A stretch of DNA of 17,150 nucleotides from CAYMTN01 sp964393335 (GTDB lineage Bacteria > Chloroflexota > Anaerolineae > Aggregatilineales > Aggregatilineaceae). Numbering within the stretch: the stretch's first letter is position 1; every line of letters begins with the position of its first letter. Location of the stretch: contig CAYMTN010000109.1 in the NCBI GenBank assembly GCA_964393335.1, positions 1 through 17,150 on the forward strand, given 5' to 3'. Below are positions 1 through 7,609 of the stretch, piece by piece. The notes below the pieces were generated by a model, which worked only from the letters and a program-made list of their open reading frames with translations, did not search any database and had not been told where the DNA came from. Position numbers and translations under genes: made by a program.

Positions 1-426
1 GTCACGCAGCGCGTCGAGGAACGATTGCAGGATGACGGCGGCGGCCACGTCGTCGATGCGGTCGGGGCGCTCGCTGCCCGCGTCAATCAGCAGTTCTTCA
101 GCATCCTGCGACGAATACCGCTCGTCCCACAAATAAACCGGCACGGGGATCGCGGCGGCCAGCCGGGACGCCCACAGCCGCACGCGGTCCGCCTGGGTGT
201 AGGTCGTGATCTCCGGCGGTGATTCCGGCAGGCCGACGATCACGCCGACCGGCGCGTGTTCCGCGATGAGGGCGCTGATCGTGGCGAAGTCGGCGCGCTT
301 CGAGGTGCGGACCAGCAGCCGCAGCGGGCGCGCGATCAGGCCGGTCGGGTCGCACACGGCGAGTCCGATCACCTTCAGGCCGTAATCGATGCCGAGCAGC
401 CGTCCGGGGAAGGGCGATCCGGTCAC
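1..426 (-). CDS. ruvX: RuvX/YqgF-family Holliday junction resolvase-like nuclease, 3' end beyond window
   Basis: The family (RuvX/YqgF) is an RNase H-fold nuclease linked to 16S rRNA 5'-end processing and proposed as a Holliday junction resolvase; it acts in the cytoplasm. Visible here are the N-terminal strand LGIDYGLKVIGLAV with the first catalytic Asp (residue 14), a VGLP turn at 64-67, DERYSSQDAEELL at 101-113 carrying the conserved Glu, and the closing acidic motif DDVAAAVILQSFLD at 125-138. The usual run after VGLP (a D-G-S type segment) is replaced by ESPPEI. The 142 codons in view are nearly a full family length, so only a few residues are lost at the left edge. The GTG start at 424-426 overlaps the TGA of the upstream gene by four bases (GTGA), and no Shine-Dalgarno stands before it, so translational coupling is likely. 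Linkage of alaS and ruvX is a known gene order in other bacteria. Confidence 0.9.
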   Translation of the reverse strand, partial: MTGSPFPGRLLGIDYGLKVIGLAVCDPTGLIARPLRLLVRTSKRADFATISALIAEHAPVGVIVGLPESPPEITTYTQADRVRLWASRLAAAIPVPVYLWDERYSSQDAEELLIDAGSERPDRIDDVAAAVILQSFLDALRD

Positions 427-1961
427 GGGCTTTTGACGCGCACGGTGATGCGCACCGGAAGCACCGGCAGGCGGTGGTACCAGCCCGGCCACGTCTTGAT
501 CTCCGGCGGGCGCTGCGGATCGAGCAGCAGTTCGCGTTCCAGGCGGCGGTACGCTTCACTCACGCTGACGCCGGTCACGCGGTCGCGCACGTAGTCCGCG
601 CTGATCGCAACCGCGATGTTGCCCTTGACGACCATCAAAAACGTGACGCGCCCGTTCGCTTCGATGTTCACGATGTCGCCGCGTGCAAACGTCAGCGCCT
701 GGGGTGAAATCTCCAGGCCGGGGCGGATGTAGGGGGCGAGGGCCGAATACGCCACCTGCCGCGCCTGTTGATCGTCCACGATCACGGCCTGGACTTCGGC
801 GCGCAGGTCCAGGCTGACGCTTTCGGCGGCGTCACCCACGAACGCGCTGAAGACAGTCCATTCGGGACGTTCCTGAATGATCGTCACCGAGCCGGGGACC
901 AGGAACTGCTCGCCGGAAAGCTGGTGCAGCAGCAGATCACGCGCGTTCTGCAACACCTGCTGGCGTCCCAGGACGAGCAGGCGGTCGTGATCTTCGGCAG
1001 TGACGGTGCGGCGTTCCTGCACCGCGCCGCCGTAGGTCGCGTTGGGATTGGTCACGGTCACCCAATCGGCGAAATCACTCTCCACGCGGTTGATCGCGCC
1101 GGGATCGACGTTGCCGTCTACGCCGGCGTGCGCGTCCAATGCGCGAACCGGCACCTGAATCGTCGCCGTATCCCCGGCGGGCAGGGTTGTTTCGACCAGC
1201 GTCTCAAAGCGTACCGGGTAGGTGCCGCTCGTGGCGACGACGGTGCGCAGCGGGATCAGGATCGGCTGGTCGGTCGTGTTGGCGAACGTGACGAGACCCT
1301 GCGCCAGCGATGCGCCCGCGTGTTCCAGCCCGGACGATTGGACCGTGACGCGGCTGGTCGCTTGCAGCGACACGACGGCGGCGGGCATGCGGTGATTCTC
1401 GATATCGACGTCGGTCAGAGCGGGATCGGCCACGATGGACACGGTTTCGTAGACCTGGCGGCTGGCGGGTGTCACGGAGACGGTCGCGCTGGGAGCCGTC
1501 ACCAGGAACCCGATCACCAGCGCGGCCAGCAGCCCGGCGAAAACGGTCCAGCGCAGGTAGCGCCAGCCCAACACACCCGATGATGACCGCCGCTGGCGGT
1601 AACCGGCTGGCCCGGCATGGGCGGCAAAATCGCGCGTTGGATCGCGCGGCGGGGCGAAAATCTTGTCGCGCGGGCGTTTCCAGCGACCCGTCGCGGCGGC
1701 CTGTTCGTCGGGAAATACCGAGAGGTTCAGATCGTGGGCATGATCGATCACGTCCTGGTCGTGCGTGATCAGCGCCAGGCGCATGCCCAGCCGCGCGGCC
1801 TGTCGCTGCACCAGCAGCAGGTCCAGCTTGCTGCGCAGGATGCGGCCTTCGGACGGCCACAGCAGCGCCACGTGACGCGCATCGACAAACGTCAGGTGAT
1901 CGCGCACCGAGATGGCGTCGTCATACGGTTCAAGCTGGAGCGTGTACAGGTCGGTTGGCAT
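423..1961 (-). CDS. Single-pass membrane protein with baseplate J/gp47-like domain
   Basis: 512 residues starting at the first ATG after alaS; in-frame codons further up hold no credible start. Residues 15-95 form an alternating strand/helix region (RHVALLWPSEGRILRSKL, then RLALITHDQDVID) that looks Rossmann-like. A basic linker follows, then one membrane span at about 137-158 (WTVFAGLLAALVIGFLVTA). The rest, 160-512, is beta-rich and probably outside the membrane. Residues 240-320, with VPVRALDAHAGVDGNVDPGAINRVE then VTNPNATYGG, match the pattern I associate with baseplate J-like proteins (substituted loop, G-N-V-x-P-G-x-I-N, then T-N-P...GG). No other phage or contractile-injection gene is near, so a structural phage role is unlikely here. 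It lies 65 bp after alaS and is coupled to ruvX. There is no Shine-Dalgarno; a strong hairpin ends 9 nt before the ATG. Function unknown; the family call is by pattern only. Confidence 0.7.
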   Translation of the reverse strand: MPTDLYTLQLEPYDDAISVRDHLTFVDARHVALLWPSEGRILRSKLDLLLVQRQAARLGMRLALITHDQDVIDHAHDLNLSVFPDEQAAATGRWKRPRDKIFAPPRDPTRDFAAHAGPAGYRQRRSSSGVLGWRYLRWTVFAGLLAALVIGFLVTAPSATVSVTPASRQVYETVSIVADPALTDVDIENHRMPAAVVSLQATSRVTVQSSGLEHAGASLAQGLVTFANTTDQPILIPLRTVVATSGTYPVRFETLVETTLPAGDTATIQVPVRALDAHAGVDGNVDPGAINRVESDFADWVTVTNPNATYGGAVQERRTVTAEDHDRLLVLGRQQVLQNARDLLLHQLSGEQFLVPGSVTIIQERPEWTVFSAFVGDAAESVSLDLRAEVQAVIVDDQQARQVAYSALAPYIRPGLEISPQALTFARGDIVNIEANGRVTFLMVVKGNIAVAISADYVRDRVTGVSVSEAYRRLERELLLDPQRPPEIKTWPGWYHRLPVLPVRITVRVKSP

Positions 1962-1970
1962 TGGTTTATG

Positions 1971-1998
1971 GCAGGGACGCGGATGGCCGCGCCCCTGC
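1971..1998. repeat. REP-like GC-rich palindrome between alaS and the baseplate-J-like gene
   Basis: The arms GCAGGGACGCGG (1971-1982) and CCGCGCCCCTGC (1987-1998) pair over 12 positions around a 4-nt loop. The one mismatch is A-C on the plus strand, which becomes a G-U wobble in the minus-strand transcript. No T-run follows, so it is a poor intrinsic terminator. Its outer motif (purine-rich G-C/T-A-GGGGCGC) recurs in the palindrome at 14887-14908, suggesting a dispersed intergenic element. It could also act as an RNA hairpin controlling the gene that starts at 1961. Confidence 0.6.
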
Positions 1999-2026
1999 GG
2001 ATTCCTGGTACGGAACACAAACGAGT

Positions 2027-4999
2027 CTATTCGAGCGCCGCGTCGATCAGGTCGGCGGCCTGACGCAGCGCCTCGTTGAGCTTTTCCGGGTCTTTGCCGC
2101 CCGCCTGGGCCATATCGGGACGCCCGCCGCCACCCCCGCCGACGATCCGCGCGGCAGCTTTGATGATGTTGCCTGCGTGAACGCGGTTCTTCAGGTCCGA
2201 CGTGGCCGCGACGACAAGCTGCGGCCTGCCATTTTCCGACGACACCGTACCCAGTACGACCACGCCGGATTCGAACCGATCTCGGAACCAATCGGTCATC
2301 TCGCGCAGCGTGTCGGGCGTGGTCGGGCTGACGCGTGCGACCAGCACGGCCACATCCGCGATATCGTACACGTCGTTGAGCAGGTCCTCAAATTCCAGGT
2401 GGGCGATGCGGCGGCGCAGGCGCGCGTTTTCGTGCTCCCCGTCTCGCAGGTTTTCTTGCAGCGCGGCGAGACGTTTGGTGATCGCGTCTGGCGCGGTGCC
2501 AAGCTGGGCGGCGGCCTGGTTGAGCCGGTTCAGGCTGCGGCGAATGTGCGCCTCCGCGCCGTGCCCGGTCAGCGCTTCGATGCGGCGGATGCCCTGCGCG
2601 ACACTGCCTTCGGACGTGATCACGAATGGGCCGATGACGCCGGTCTGCGCAACGTGCGTGCCGCCGCACAGCTCGTAGCTGTAGCGCGACTTCGTGTCTT
2701 GCATGATGTTGATGGTGCGCACTTCTTCGCCGTATTTTTCGCCAAAGAGCGCCATCGCGCCTTCTGCGCGGGCGGTATCCAGGTCTTTGATCACGGCGAT
2801 CACGGGCATGTTGGCCAGGATCGCCTCGTTGACGTTGCGCGTGATGGCGTCGAGTTGGTCGGGTGCCAGCGGCTCGTCGTGGCTGAAGTCAAAGCGCAGG
2901 CGGTCCGGCGCGACGAGCGAGCCGCGCTGCTGGACGTGCGTGCCGAGCACGGCGCGTAACTGGGCGTGCAGCAGGTGCGTCGCGGTGTGGTTGCGCATGA
3001 TATCCAGGCGGCGCTCGCCATCGACGGACACCGTGCAGGCCGCTCCGGCGACGGGCTGGCCCTCGACGACCTCACCCAGGTGGACGATTAAACCGCCGAC
3101 AGGCTGGCGCGCGTCTTCGACGTCAATCGCCCAGCCGCCGCCCTCGATGACGCCGGTATCGCTCACCTGGCCGCCTGATTCGACGTAAAACGGCGTGAGT
3201 TCGAGTACGACCTCGACCCTGTCCCCGACTCCGGCCTGTTCGACCATCTGACCGTCGCGCAGGATGGCCAGCAGCCGCGTCTCACGGGTGAGGGGGCCGT
3301 ATTGGTCCTGCTGGACGCGATCCGTGATCGCGCCTGACTCGCGCAGCGTGTTCAGCACCGCCATGTACGCTTCGCCCATGTCGATCGTGCTGAACGCGCC
3401 GCCACCGGTGCCCCGGCTGACGGCTTCGTGCTGCTTTTGCGCCGCGTGAAAGCCGACCTCATCGACCGAAAAGCCGCGTTCCTGCGCGATATCACGCGTG
3501 ATCTCCAGCGGCAGGCCCTTTTCGGCGTGCAGGCGGAAAGCCTGGTCGCCGGGCAACTGGCCCATCATCGCCAGTGAATCGCGCACCGGGCTTTCAGGTG
3601 GCAGCGCGGCGATGATGTCGCTGAGCCGGACTCCGGTGCCCAGTTGGTCAACCAGGCTGCTGATCGCATTTTTCGCGCCGGATTTGGCGATCCCGGCATC
3701 GATCTGGTCGATCTGGCTCTCGATGGCATCCATCGGGGACTCGTTGGCGGCCCTGGATTCGAGCGGTTGGACGTCCGCCGGGCCGCCGAACATCGGCGCG
3801 AGTATCTCGCCCAGGAACGTTTTGACCTGCTGGCCGAGATCGTCGAGCATGGTGTCCAACTCGGCCAGGGCGCGATCCATCGCGCGGCGGAAGCGAACCT
3901 CTTCGTTGGTGATCGTGCGGCGGATCGTGTCGCGGCTCTCAGCCAGTTCCGGGTACGGATCGCTCATCGTTTCGATCACGGCGTCGGCCACGTCTGCCAG
4001 GAACGGCTCCTCAAAGCCAAGTTTCGTGCCGAACCGCACCGCGCGCCGGATCACCATGCGGCAGATGTAATCCCGCCCGGTTGCGCCGGGACGCACGCCG
4101 TCCGCGATCAAAAACGTGGCCGCCCGCGTGTGGTCCGCGACCACGTGGTAGGGCACGATGTTCGCGTCCCGTTCGGCGTCGCTGTGCCCGGTGAGCTGCT
4201 GCACGCGGCGAACGATGGGCACGAACAGGTCTGTTTCGTAATCGGTCTGCGCGTGCTGCACAATCGAGACGATGCGCTCCAGGCCCGCACCGGTATCCAC
4301 GCCGGGGGCGGGCAGCGGCTCATCCCATTGGCCGGAGTTATCGGGATCGGGCTGCGTGCGGTTGAACTGCATGAACACCAGGTTCCAGATCTCCAGGAAC
4401 CGCTCGGATTCGACTTGCAGGGCCTGGATGATCGTCCCGGTGCCGTCTTCCGGGTGCAGGTCCCAGTGAATTTCGCTGGTCGGGCCGCAGGGGCCGGTTT
4501 CGGCCATCTGCCAGAAGTTGGTTTTGGTTCCCAACCGCGCGACACGCTCCGGCGGCACGCCGATCTCGTTGACCCAGATGTCGTACGCCTCGTCGTCGCT
4601 CTCGAAGACGGTGTAGGCCAGCCGGTCGGGCGGCATCTCGTAGACTCTTGTCAGCAGGTCGTAGGCGTAACGGATCGCGTCGCGTTTGAAATAGTCGCCA
4701 AAGCTGAAGTTGCCGAGCATCTCAAAAAAGGTGTGGTGGCGCGGCGACGGGCCGACGTTTTCCAGGTCGTTGTGTTTGCCGCTGACGCGCATGCACTTCT
4801 GCGACGTGGTCGCACGGGTGTAGGGGCGCTTGTCCAGGCCCAGGAACACGTCCTTGAACTGGACCATGCCCGCGTTGGTGAACAGCAGGGTCGGATCGTT
4901 GCCCGGTACGAGCGACGAGGACGGCACGCGCTTGTGGTGCATTTCCTCAAAAAAATCCAGAAACGCGTCGCGGACTTCGGCGCTGGTCATTTTTTTCAT
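2027..4999 (-). CDS. alaS: Alanyl-tRNA synthetase with a large internal insertion
   Basis: A class II synthetase charging tRNA-Ala in the cytoplasm. Residue landmarks: opening SAEVRDAFLDFFEEMHHKRVPSSSLVP at 6-32; the class II core with TSQKCMRVSGKHNDLENVG (65-83) and FFEMLGNFSFGDYFK (91-105); motif 3 GVDTGAGLERI (233-243). The editing domain has NHTATHLLH (670-678) and CGGTH (778-782), giving the zinc-type ligands His671, His675, Cys778 and His782. The C-Ala domain ends with a glycine run GGGGGGRPDMAQAGG (954-968). The length is 990 residues against roughly 875 for the usual enzyme. The excess sits at about 384-478, between RRAMDRALAELDTML and LPGDQAFRL. The start at 4999 is preferred over the ATG at 4990 because only the former has a purine-rich tract (GAGAGAG) upstream. 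It is the first gene of the alaS / baseplate-J-like / ruvX unit. Confidence 0.97.
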   Translation of the reverse strand: MKKMTSAEVRDAFLDFFEEMHHKRVPSSSLVPGNDPTLLFTNAGMVQFKDVFLGLDKRPYTRATTSQKCMRVSGKHNDLENVGPSPRHHTFFEMLGNFSFGDYFKRDAIRYAYDLLTRVYEMPPDRLAYTVFESDDEAYDIWVNEIGVPPERVARLGTKTNFWQMAETGPCGPTSEIHWDLHPEDGTGTIIQALQVESERFLEIWNLVFMQFNRTQPDPDNSGQWDEPLPAPGVDTGAGLERIVSIVQHAQTDYETDLFVPIVRRVQQLTGHSDAERDANIVPYHVVADHTRAATFLIADGVRPGATGRDYICRMVIRRAVRFGTKLGFEEPFLADVADAVIETMSDPYPELAESRDTIRRTITNEEVRFRRAMDRALAELDTMLDDLGQQVKTFLGEILAPMFGGPADVQPLESRAANESPMDAIESQIDQIDAGIAKSGAKNAISSLVDQLGTGVRLSDIIAALPPESPVRDSLAMMGQLPGDQAFRLHAEKGLPLEITRDIAQERGFSVDEVGFHAAQKQHEAVSRGTGGGAFSTIDMGEAYMAVLNTLRESGAITDRVQQDQYGPLTRETRLLAILRDGQMVEQAGVGDRVEVVLELTPFYVESGGQVSDTGVIEGGGWAIDVEDARQPVGGLIVHLGEVVEGQPVAGAACTVSVDGERRLDIMRNHTATHLLHAQLRAVLGTHVQQRGSLVAPDRLRFDFSHDEPLAPDQLDAITRNVNEAILANMPVIAVIKDLDTARAEGAMALFGEKYGEEVRTINIMQDTKSRYSYELCGGTHVAQTGVIGPFVITSEGSVAQGIRRIEALTGHGAEAHIRRSLNRLNQAAAQLGTAPDAITKRLAALQENLRDGEHENARLRRRIAHLEFEDLLNDVYDIADVAVLVARVSPTTPDTLREMTDWFRDRFESGVVVLGTVSSENGRPQLVVAATSDLKNRVHAGNIIKAAARIVGGGGGGRPDMAQAGGKDPEKLNEALRQAADLIDAALE

Positions 5000-5043
5000 G
5001 GAGTGTGCGTCTCTCTCAGTGAATAACGGGTTGCCAGGTCGTG

Positions 5044-5072
5044 ATTATAGTAGACGGGTGAATGCTTGGCAA
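5044..5072 (-). promoter_or_regulatory. Sigma70-type promoter for alaS
   Basis: Read on the minus strand, TTGCCA (5067-5072) and TATAAT (5044-5049) are separated by exactly 17 bp. That is five of six matches in the -35 box and a perfect -10. Transcription would start near 5037, giving a leader of about 38 nt before the alaS ATG at 4999. This is the best promoter match in the window. Confidence 0.8.
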
Positions 5073-5096
5073 TGCTGGCGCGGTCCGGTTCGCCGG

Positions 5097-5558
5097 TCAG
5101 GCGATGCGCTGGCCTTCGAGCTTGCTGTGAACGTTGAGGTGGTGCAGCCACGCGTAGACCGTCAGCTTGCCGTACTGGTCGTGCGGCACGGTGACCGTCG
5201 TATCCAGCCCGGCGCGGTCCAGTTGGTACGCCAATTCGAGCGTCGCGGCGCGCGTGGTGCGGAACATCTCTTGCAGCGCGGCCCAGTCGAGGTCCTCGGC
5301 GGGGTGGTAAGCGTCGGAGTCGTCCTCAGGCAGCGGATCGCCCAGCGCCACCCGCAGGCGGCTTTGGCCCCAGCGCTCGATGCCGATGATGTGGCGCAAC
5401 TGCTCGCGGTTGGCATCCGTGCCGGGCGCGGCGGCGAACTGGTCCATCAGGTCGCTGCCGGACTGCGCCAGCGCGGCGGCCAACTGGCCGATGGTGAGTT
5501 TTTGGGCGGGTCGTTCGAGCAGCAGGCCGGTTACGGCGCTTTGAATCCAGTTTTTCAT
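5097..5558 (-). CDS. DinB-like (DinB/YfiT superfamily) small protein
   Basis: 153 residues. DinB-fold proteins are four-helix bundles that usually hold one metal ion through three histidines; members include thiol-dependent transferases, but most have no assigned substrate. The likely ligands are His56 in LRHIIGIERWGQ and His140 and His144 in WLHHLNVHSKLEGQR. The motif TVTVPHDQYGKLTVYAWL (121-138) before the second helix pair is typical of the family. There is no signal peptide or membrane span. I start it at the ATG at 5558 because GGGGA lies 7 nt upstream (5566-5570); a TTG two codons earlier would sit almost on that site. It is transcribed in the same direction as alaS but ends before the alaS promoter, and it diverges from tyrS. 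The specific substrate is unknown. Confidence 0.8.
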   Translation of the reverse strand: MKNWIQSAVTGLLLERPAQKLTIGQLAAALAQSGSDLMDQFAAAPGTDANREQLRHIIGIERWGQSRLRVALGDPLPEDDSDAYHPAEDLDWAALQEMFRTTRAATLELAYQLDRAGLDTTVTVPHDQYGKLTVYAWLHHLNVHSKLEGQRIA

Positions 5559-5595
5559 GGTCAATTCCCCGCTGATTTCGGATAGTCCTTATGGT

Positions 5596-5603
5596 ATTAT
5601 AAT
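5596..5603. promoter_or_regulatory. Self-complementary -10 box shared by the divergent dinB-like and tyrS genes
   Basis: ATTATAAT is its own reverse complement, so a perfect TATAAT is present on both strands (5598-5603 plus, 5596-5601 minus). No good -35 box is found 16-18 bp upstream in either direction. The spacer between the two start codons is only 99 bp, so one or both promoters must lie here. Starts near 5610 (plus) and 5589 (minus) are predicted. Confidence 0.55.
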
Positions 5604-5657
5604 GCGAGTTGTTTCGCGGCCGCACCCGAATTGCCGGTGAAAGGATGTAATAAGCTC

Positions 5658-6890
5658 ATGCCAAGCATTGACGAACAGGTCGAAGTTTTGATGGCGGGGA
5701 CCGAATACGGCGATCCCCAGACCAAAGTCACCATGACGCACGAACTGCGCGCACGCCTGGTCCAGGCGGAAAAAGAGGGGCGGCCTTTGCGGGTCTACTG
5801 CGGCTACGATCCGCGCAAGCCCGATCTACACGTGGGGCATACGATCACGATGCGCAAGCTGCACCAGTTTCAGGAGTTCGGGCACGACGTAACCTTCCTG
5901 ATCGGCACGTTCACCAGCCTGATCGGGGACCCGTCGGACGTGGACAAAGCCCGCGATCAGCTCACGCTGGAGCAGGTCGAGGAAAACGCCCGCACGTACC
6001 AGCAGCAGGCGTTCAAGATTCTCGATCCGCAGCGCACGACCGTGCGCCGCAACGACGAGTGGCTGTCGCCGCTGGATTTTCGCGACATTATCCGGCTGGC
6101 GCAAAACTTCACCGTGCAGCAGTTTCTCGCGCGGGAGAATTTTGCCAGACGGCTGGACGCAGGCGAGGCGATCTACCTGCACGAGATGTTTTACTCGCTG
6201 ATGCAGGCGTATGACGCCTACGCGCTCAAGGCGGACGTACAGGTCGGCGGGCAGGATCAGTTATTCAACATCCTGGTCGCCGGGCGCAAGCTCCAGCAGG
6301 CGCTGGGCGATCCGCCGCTGATCGCCGTGATCATGGGCGAAAGCCTGCCGGGCACCGACGGCGTGGTCAAGATGAGCAAGAGTCTGGGCAACGATATCCC
6401 GCTGATGACCACAGCGGAAGACATGTACGGCAAGGTGATGAGCGTGCCCGACACGGCCATGCCGATCTACCACAAGCTGCTGTTCGGTTACACGTCCGCG
6501 CAGCTCAAAGACCTCGACGCGCGCCTGCAGGCCGATCCGATGGGCGTCAAGAAGGCGCTGGCCTACCGCGTGACCGGCGAGTTTTACGGGTCGGACGGCG
6601 CGGAAGCGGGCGCGAACCACTTTGCCACCGTGATCCAGGGGCAGGGCCTGCCGGACGAGATACCGGATTATGCGATTGCCGCCGATACGCCGGTCGCCGA
6701 CATCCTGGCGGACGCCGGGCTGACGCGCAGCAAGGGCGAAGCCAAGCGCCAGATTCAGGGCGGCGGCGTGCGCCTGGATGGCGAAAAAGTAGCCGATTTC
6801 GACGCGGTAGTCGCGGTCGATTCGCTGCCCGCCGTGCTGCAGGTCGGCAAGCGTAAGTTCGTACGCGTCGTACTCAATCGGACGGTTTGA
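5658..6890 (+). CDS. tyrS: Tyrosyl-tRNA synthetase (KMSKS-type, TyrZ-like)
   Basis: A class I synthetase that charges tRNA-Tyr. It shows CGYDPRKPDLHVGHT, with the HIGH-type motif HVGH at 58-61, the tyrosine-binding region AYDAYALKADVQVGGQDQLFN (184-204), and KMSKS at 238-242. The exact KMSKS, rather than the KFGKT-like form of the other bacterial type, places it in the TyrZ/TyrS2 group. A C-terminal S4 RNA-binding domain covers about 345-405 (VADILADAGLTRSKGEAKRQIQGGGVRLDG, an S4 hallmark). The length of 410 residues is normal. I use the ATG at 5658, preceded by AAGGA at 5641-5645 with slightly long spacing; TTG at 5631 and GTG at 5637 are in-frame alternatives that would put that sequence inside the gene. 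The leader is too short for a T-box. The stop at 6888-6890 is 26 bp before the HAD gene start. Confidence 0.97.
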   Translation: MPSIDEQVEVLMAGTEYGDPQTKVTMTHELRARLVQAEKEGRPLRVYCGYDPRKPDLHVGHTITMRKLHQFQEFGHDVTFLIGTFTSLIGDPSDVDKARDQLTLEQVEENARTYQQQAFKILDPQRTTVRRNDEWLSPLDFRDIIRLAQNFTVQQFLARENFARRLDAGEAIYLHEMFYSLMQAYDAYALKADVQVGGQDQLFNILVAGRKLQQALGDPPLIAVIMGESLPGTDGVVKMSKSLGNDIPLMTTAEDMYGKVMSVPDTAMPIYHKLLFGYTSAQLKDLDARLQADPMGVKKALAYRVTGEFYGSDGAEAGANHFATVIQGQGLPDEIPDYAIAADTPVADILADAGLTRSKGEAKRQIQGGGVRLDGEKVADFDAVVAVDSLPAVLQVGKRKFVRVVLNRTV

Positions 6891-6916
6891 TACGAGGTGA
6901 GATCGGACACGGGCCG

Positions 6917-7600
6917 ATGCTGGTTGTATTCGACATAGACGATACGCTGATCGATCACAGCGGCGCGGCGGCGCAGGCCGCGCGGCTGCTGTTCGAGCAG
7001 TACCGCGACGTGCTGGCGTTTGCCAGCAGCGAGGCGTTCGCGGAGGCATGGATCACCGCCTCGAACCGGCATTTTGCCGCGTACAACGCCGGGGAATGCA
7101 GCTACCAGGAACAGCGCCGCCGCCGCATCCGCTCGTTTTTTGGCGCGGACCTGGACGATCAGGCCGCCGACGACCTGTTCGCCGTTTACCTGGTTGGGTA
7201 CGAGCGGAGTTGGGCGCTGTTCCCGGACGTGCTGCCATGTCTGGACGCGCTGCGCGGTATACCGCTGGCGGCGCTCTCCAACAACGACAGCGGCCCAACG
7301 CGCCTCAAGCTGGTGCGGACCGGGATCGCGGACCGTTTTCTGGACGTGATCACGCCGGATGTGGCGGGCGTATCGAAACCGGACGCGGGTATCTTTCAGG
7401 CGCTCTGCGCGCGGCTGGACGTCGATCCGGCGGCGTGTATCTACGTGGGCGATCAACTCGTATCCGACGCACAGGCGGCCCAGGCCGCCGGGTGGCGCGG
7501 TATCTGGCTGGACCGGGCGGGCGCGCGCAACGGCGACCACGGCCTGACGGTAATCCCCGACCTGGCCGCATTAGCGGACGCGCTGGCGGGCGTGTTGTAG
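6917..7600 (+). CDS. HAD-superfamily hydrolase (phosphatase-like, subfamily IA)
   Basis: 227 residues, cytoplasmic. All four HAD motifs are visible: DIDDT with nucleophile Asp6 and acid/base Asp8; the Ser of LSNND (Ser121); Lys154 in GVSKPDAGIF; and the metal-binding GDQLVSD with Asp179 and Asp184. A helical cap of about 85 residues between motifs I and II marks subfamily I. The closing YVGDQLVSDAQAAQAAGWRGIWLDR resembles haloacid dehalogenase-like phosphatases and pyrimidine nucleotidases such as YjjG, but the substrate cannot be told from sequence. The ATG at 6917 places the first strand (LVVFDIDDTL) at the very N-terminus, as is usual; an in-frame TTG overlapping the tyrS stop would add ten residues. 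GAGGTGA at 6894-6900 is somewhat far from the ATG. It lies in the tyrS unit. Confidence 0.85.
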   Translation: MLVVFDIDDTLIDHSGAAAQAARLLFEQYRDVLAFASSEAFAEAWITASNRHFAAYNAGECSYQEQRRRRIRSFFGADLDDQAADDLFAVYLVGYERSWALFPDVLPCLDALRGIPLAALSNNDSGPTRLKLVRTGIADRFLDVITPDVAGVSKPDAGIFQALCARLDVDPAACIYVGDQLVSDAQAAQAAGWRGIWLDRAGARNGDHGLTVIPDLAALADALAGVL

Positions 7601-7609
7601 GGGTCCAGC

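Noticed and set aside
3644..5026. A 460-codon open frame on the plus strand opposite alaS
   Set aside because: It is fully antisense to the well-supported alaS gene, is rich in Arg/His/Gly/Val, and has no family motifs; long antisense frames are expected opposite GC-rich genes.
5085..5096. Short CCGG-CGAA-CCGG hairpin just after the dinB-like gene stop
   Set aside because: A 4-bp stem without a T-run is not enough for a terminator call.
5559..5657. T-box riboswitch upstream of tyrS (and likewise before alaS)
   Set aside because: The leaders are about 50 and 38 nt from the predicted starts, too short for a T-box, and no T-box core sequence or terminator/antiterminator pair is visible.
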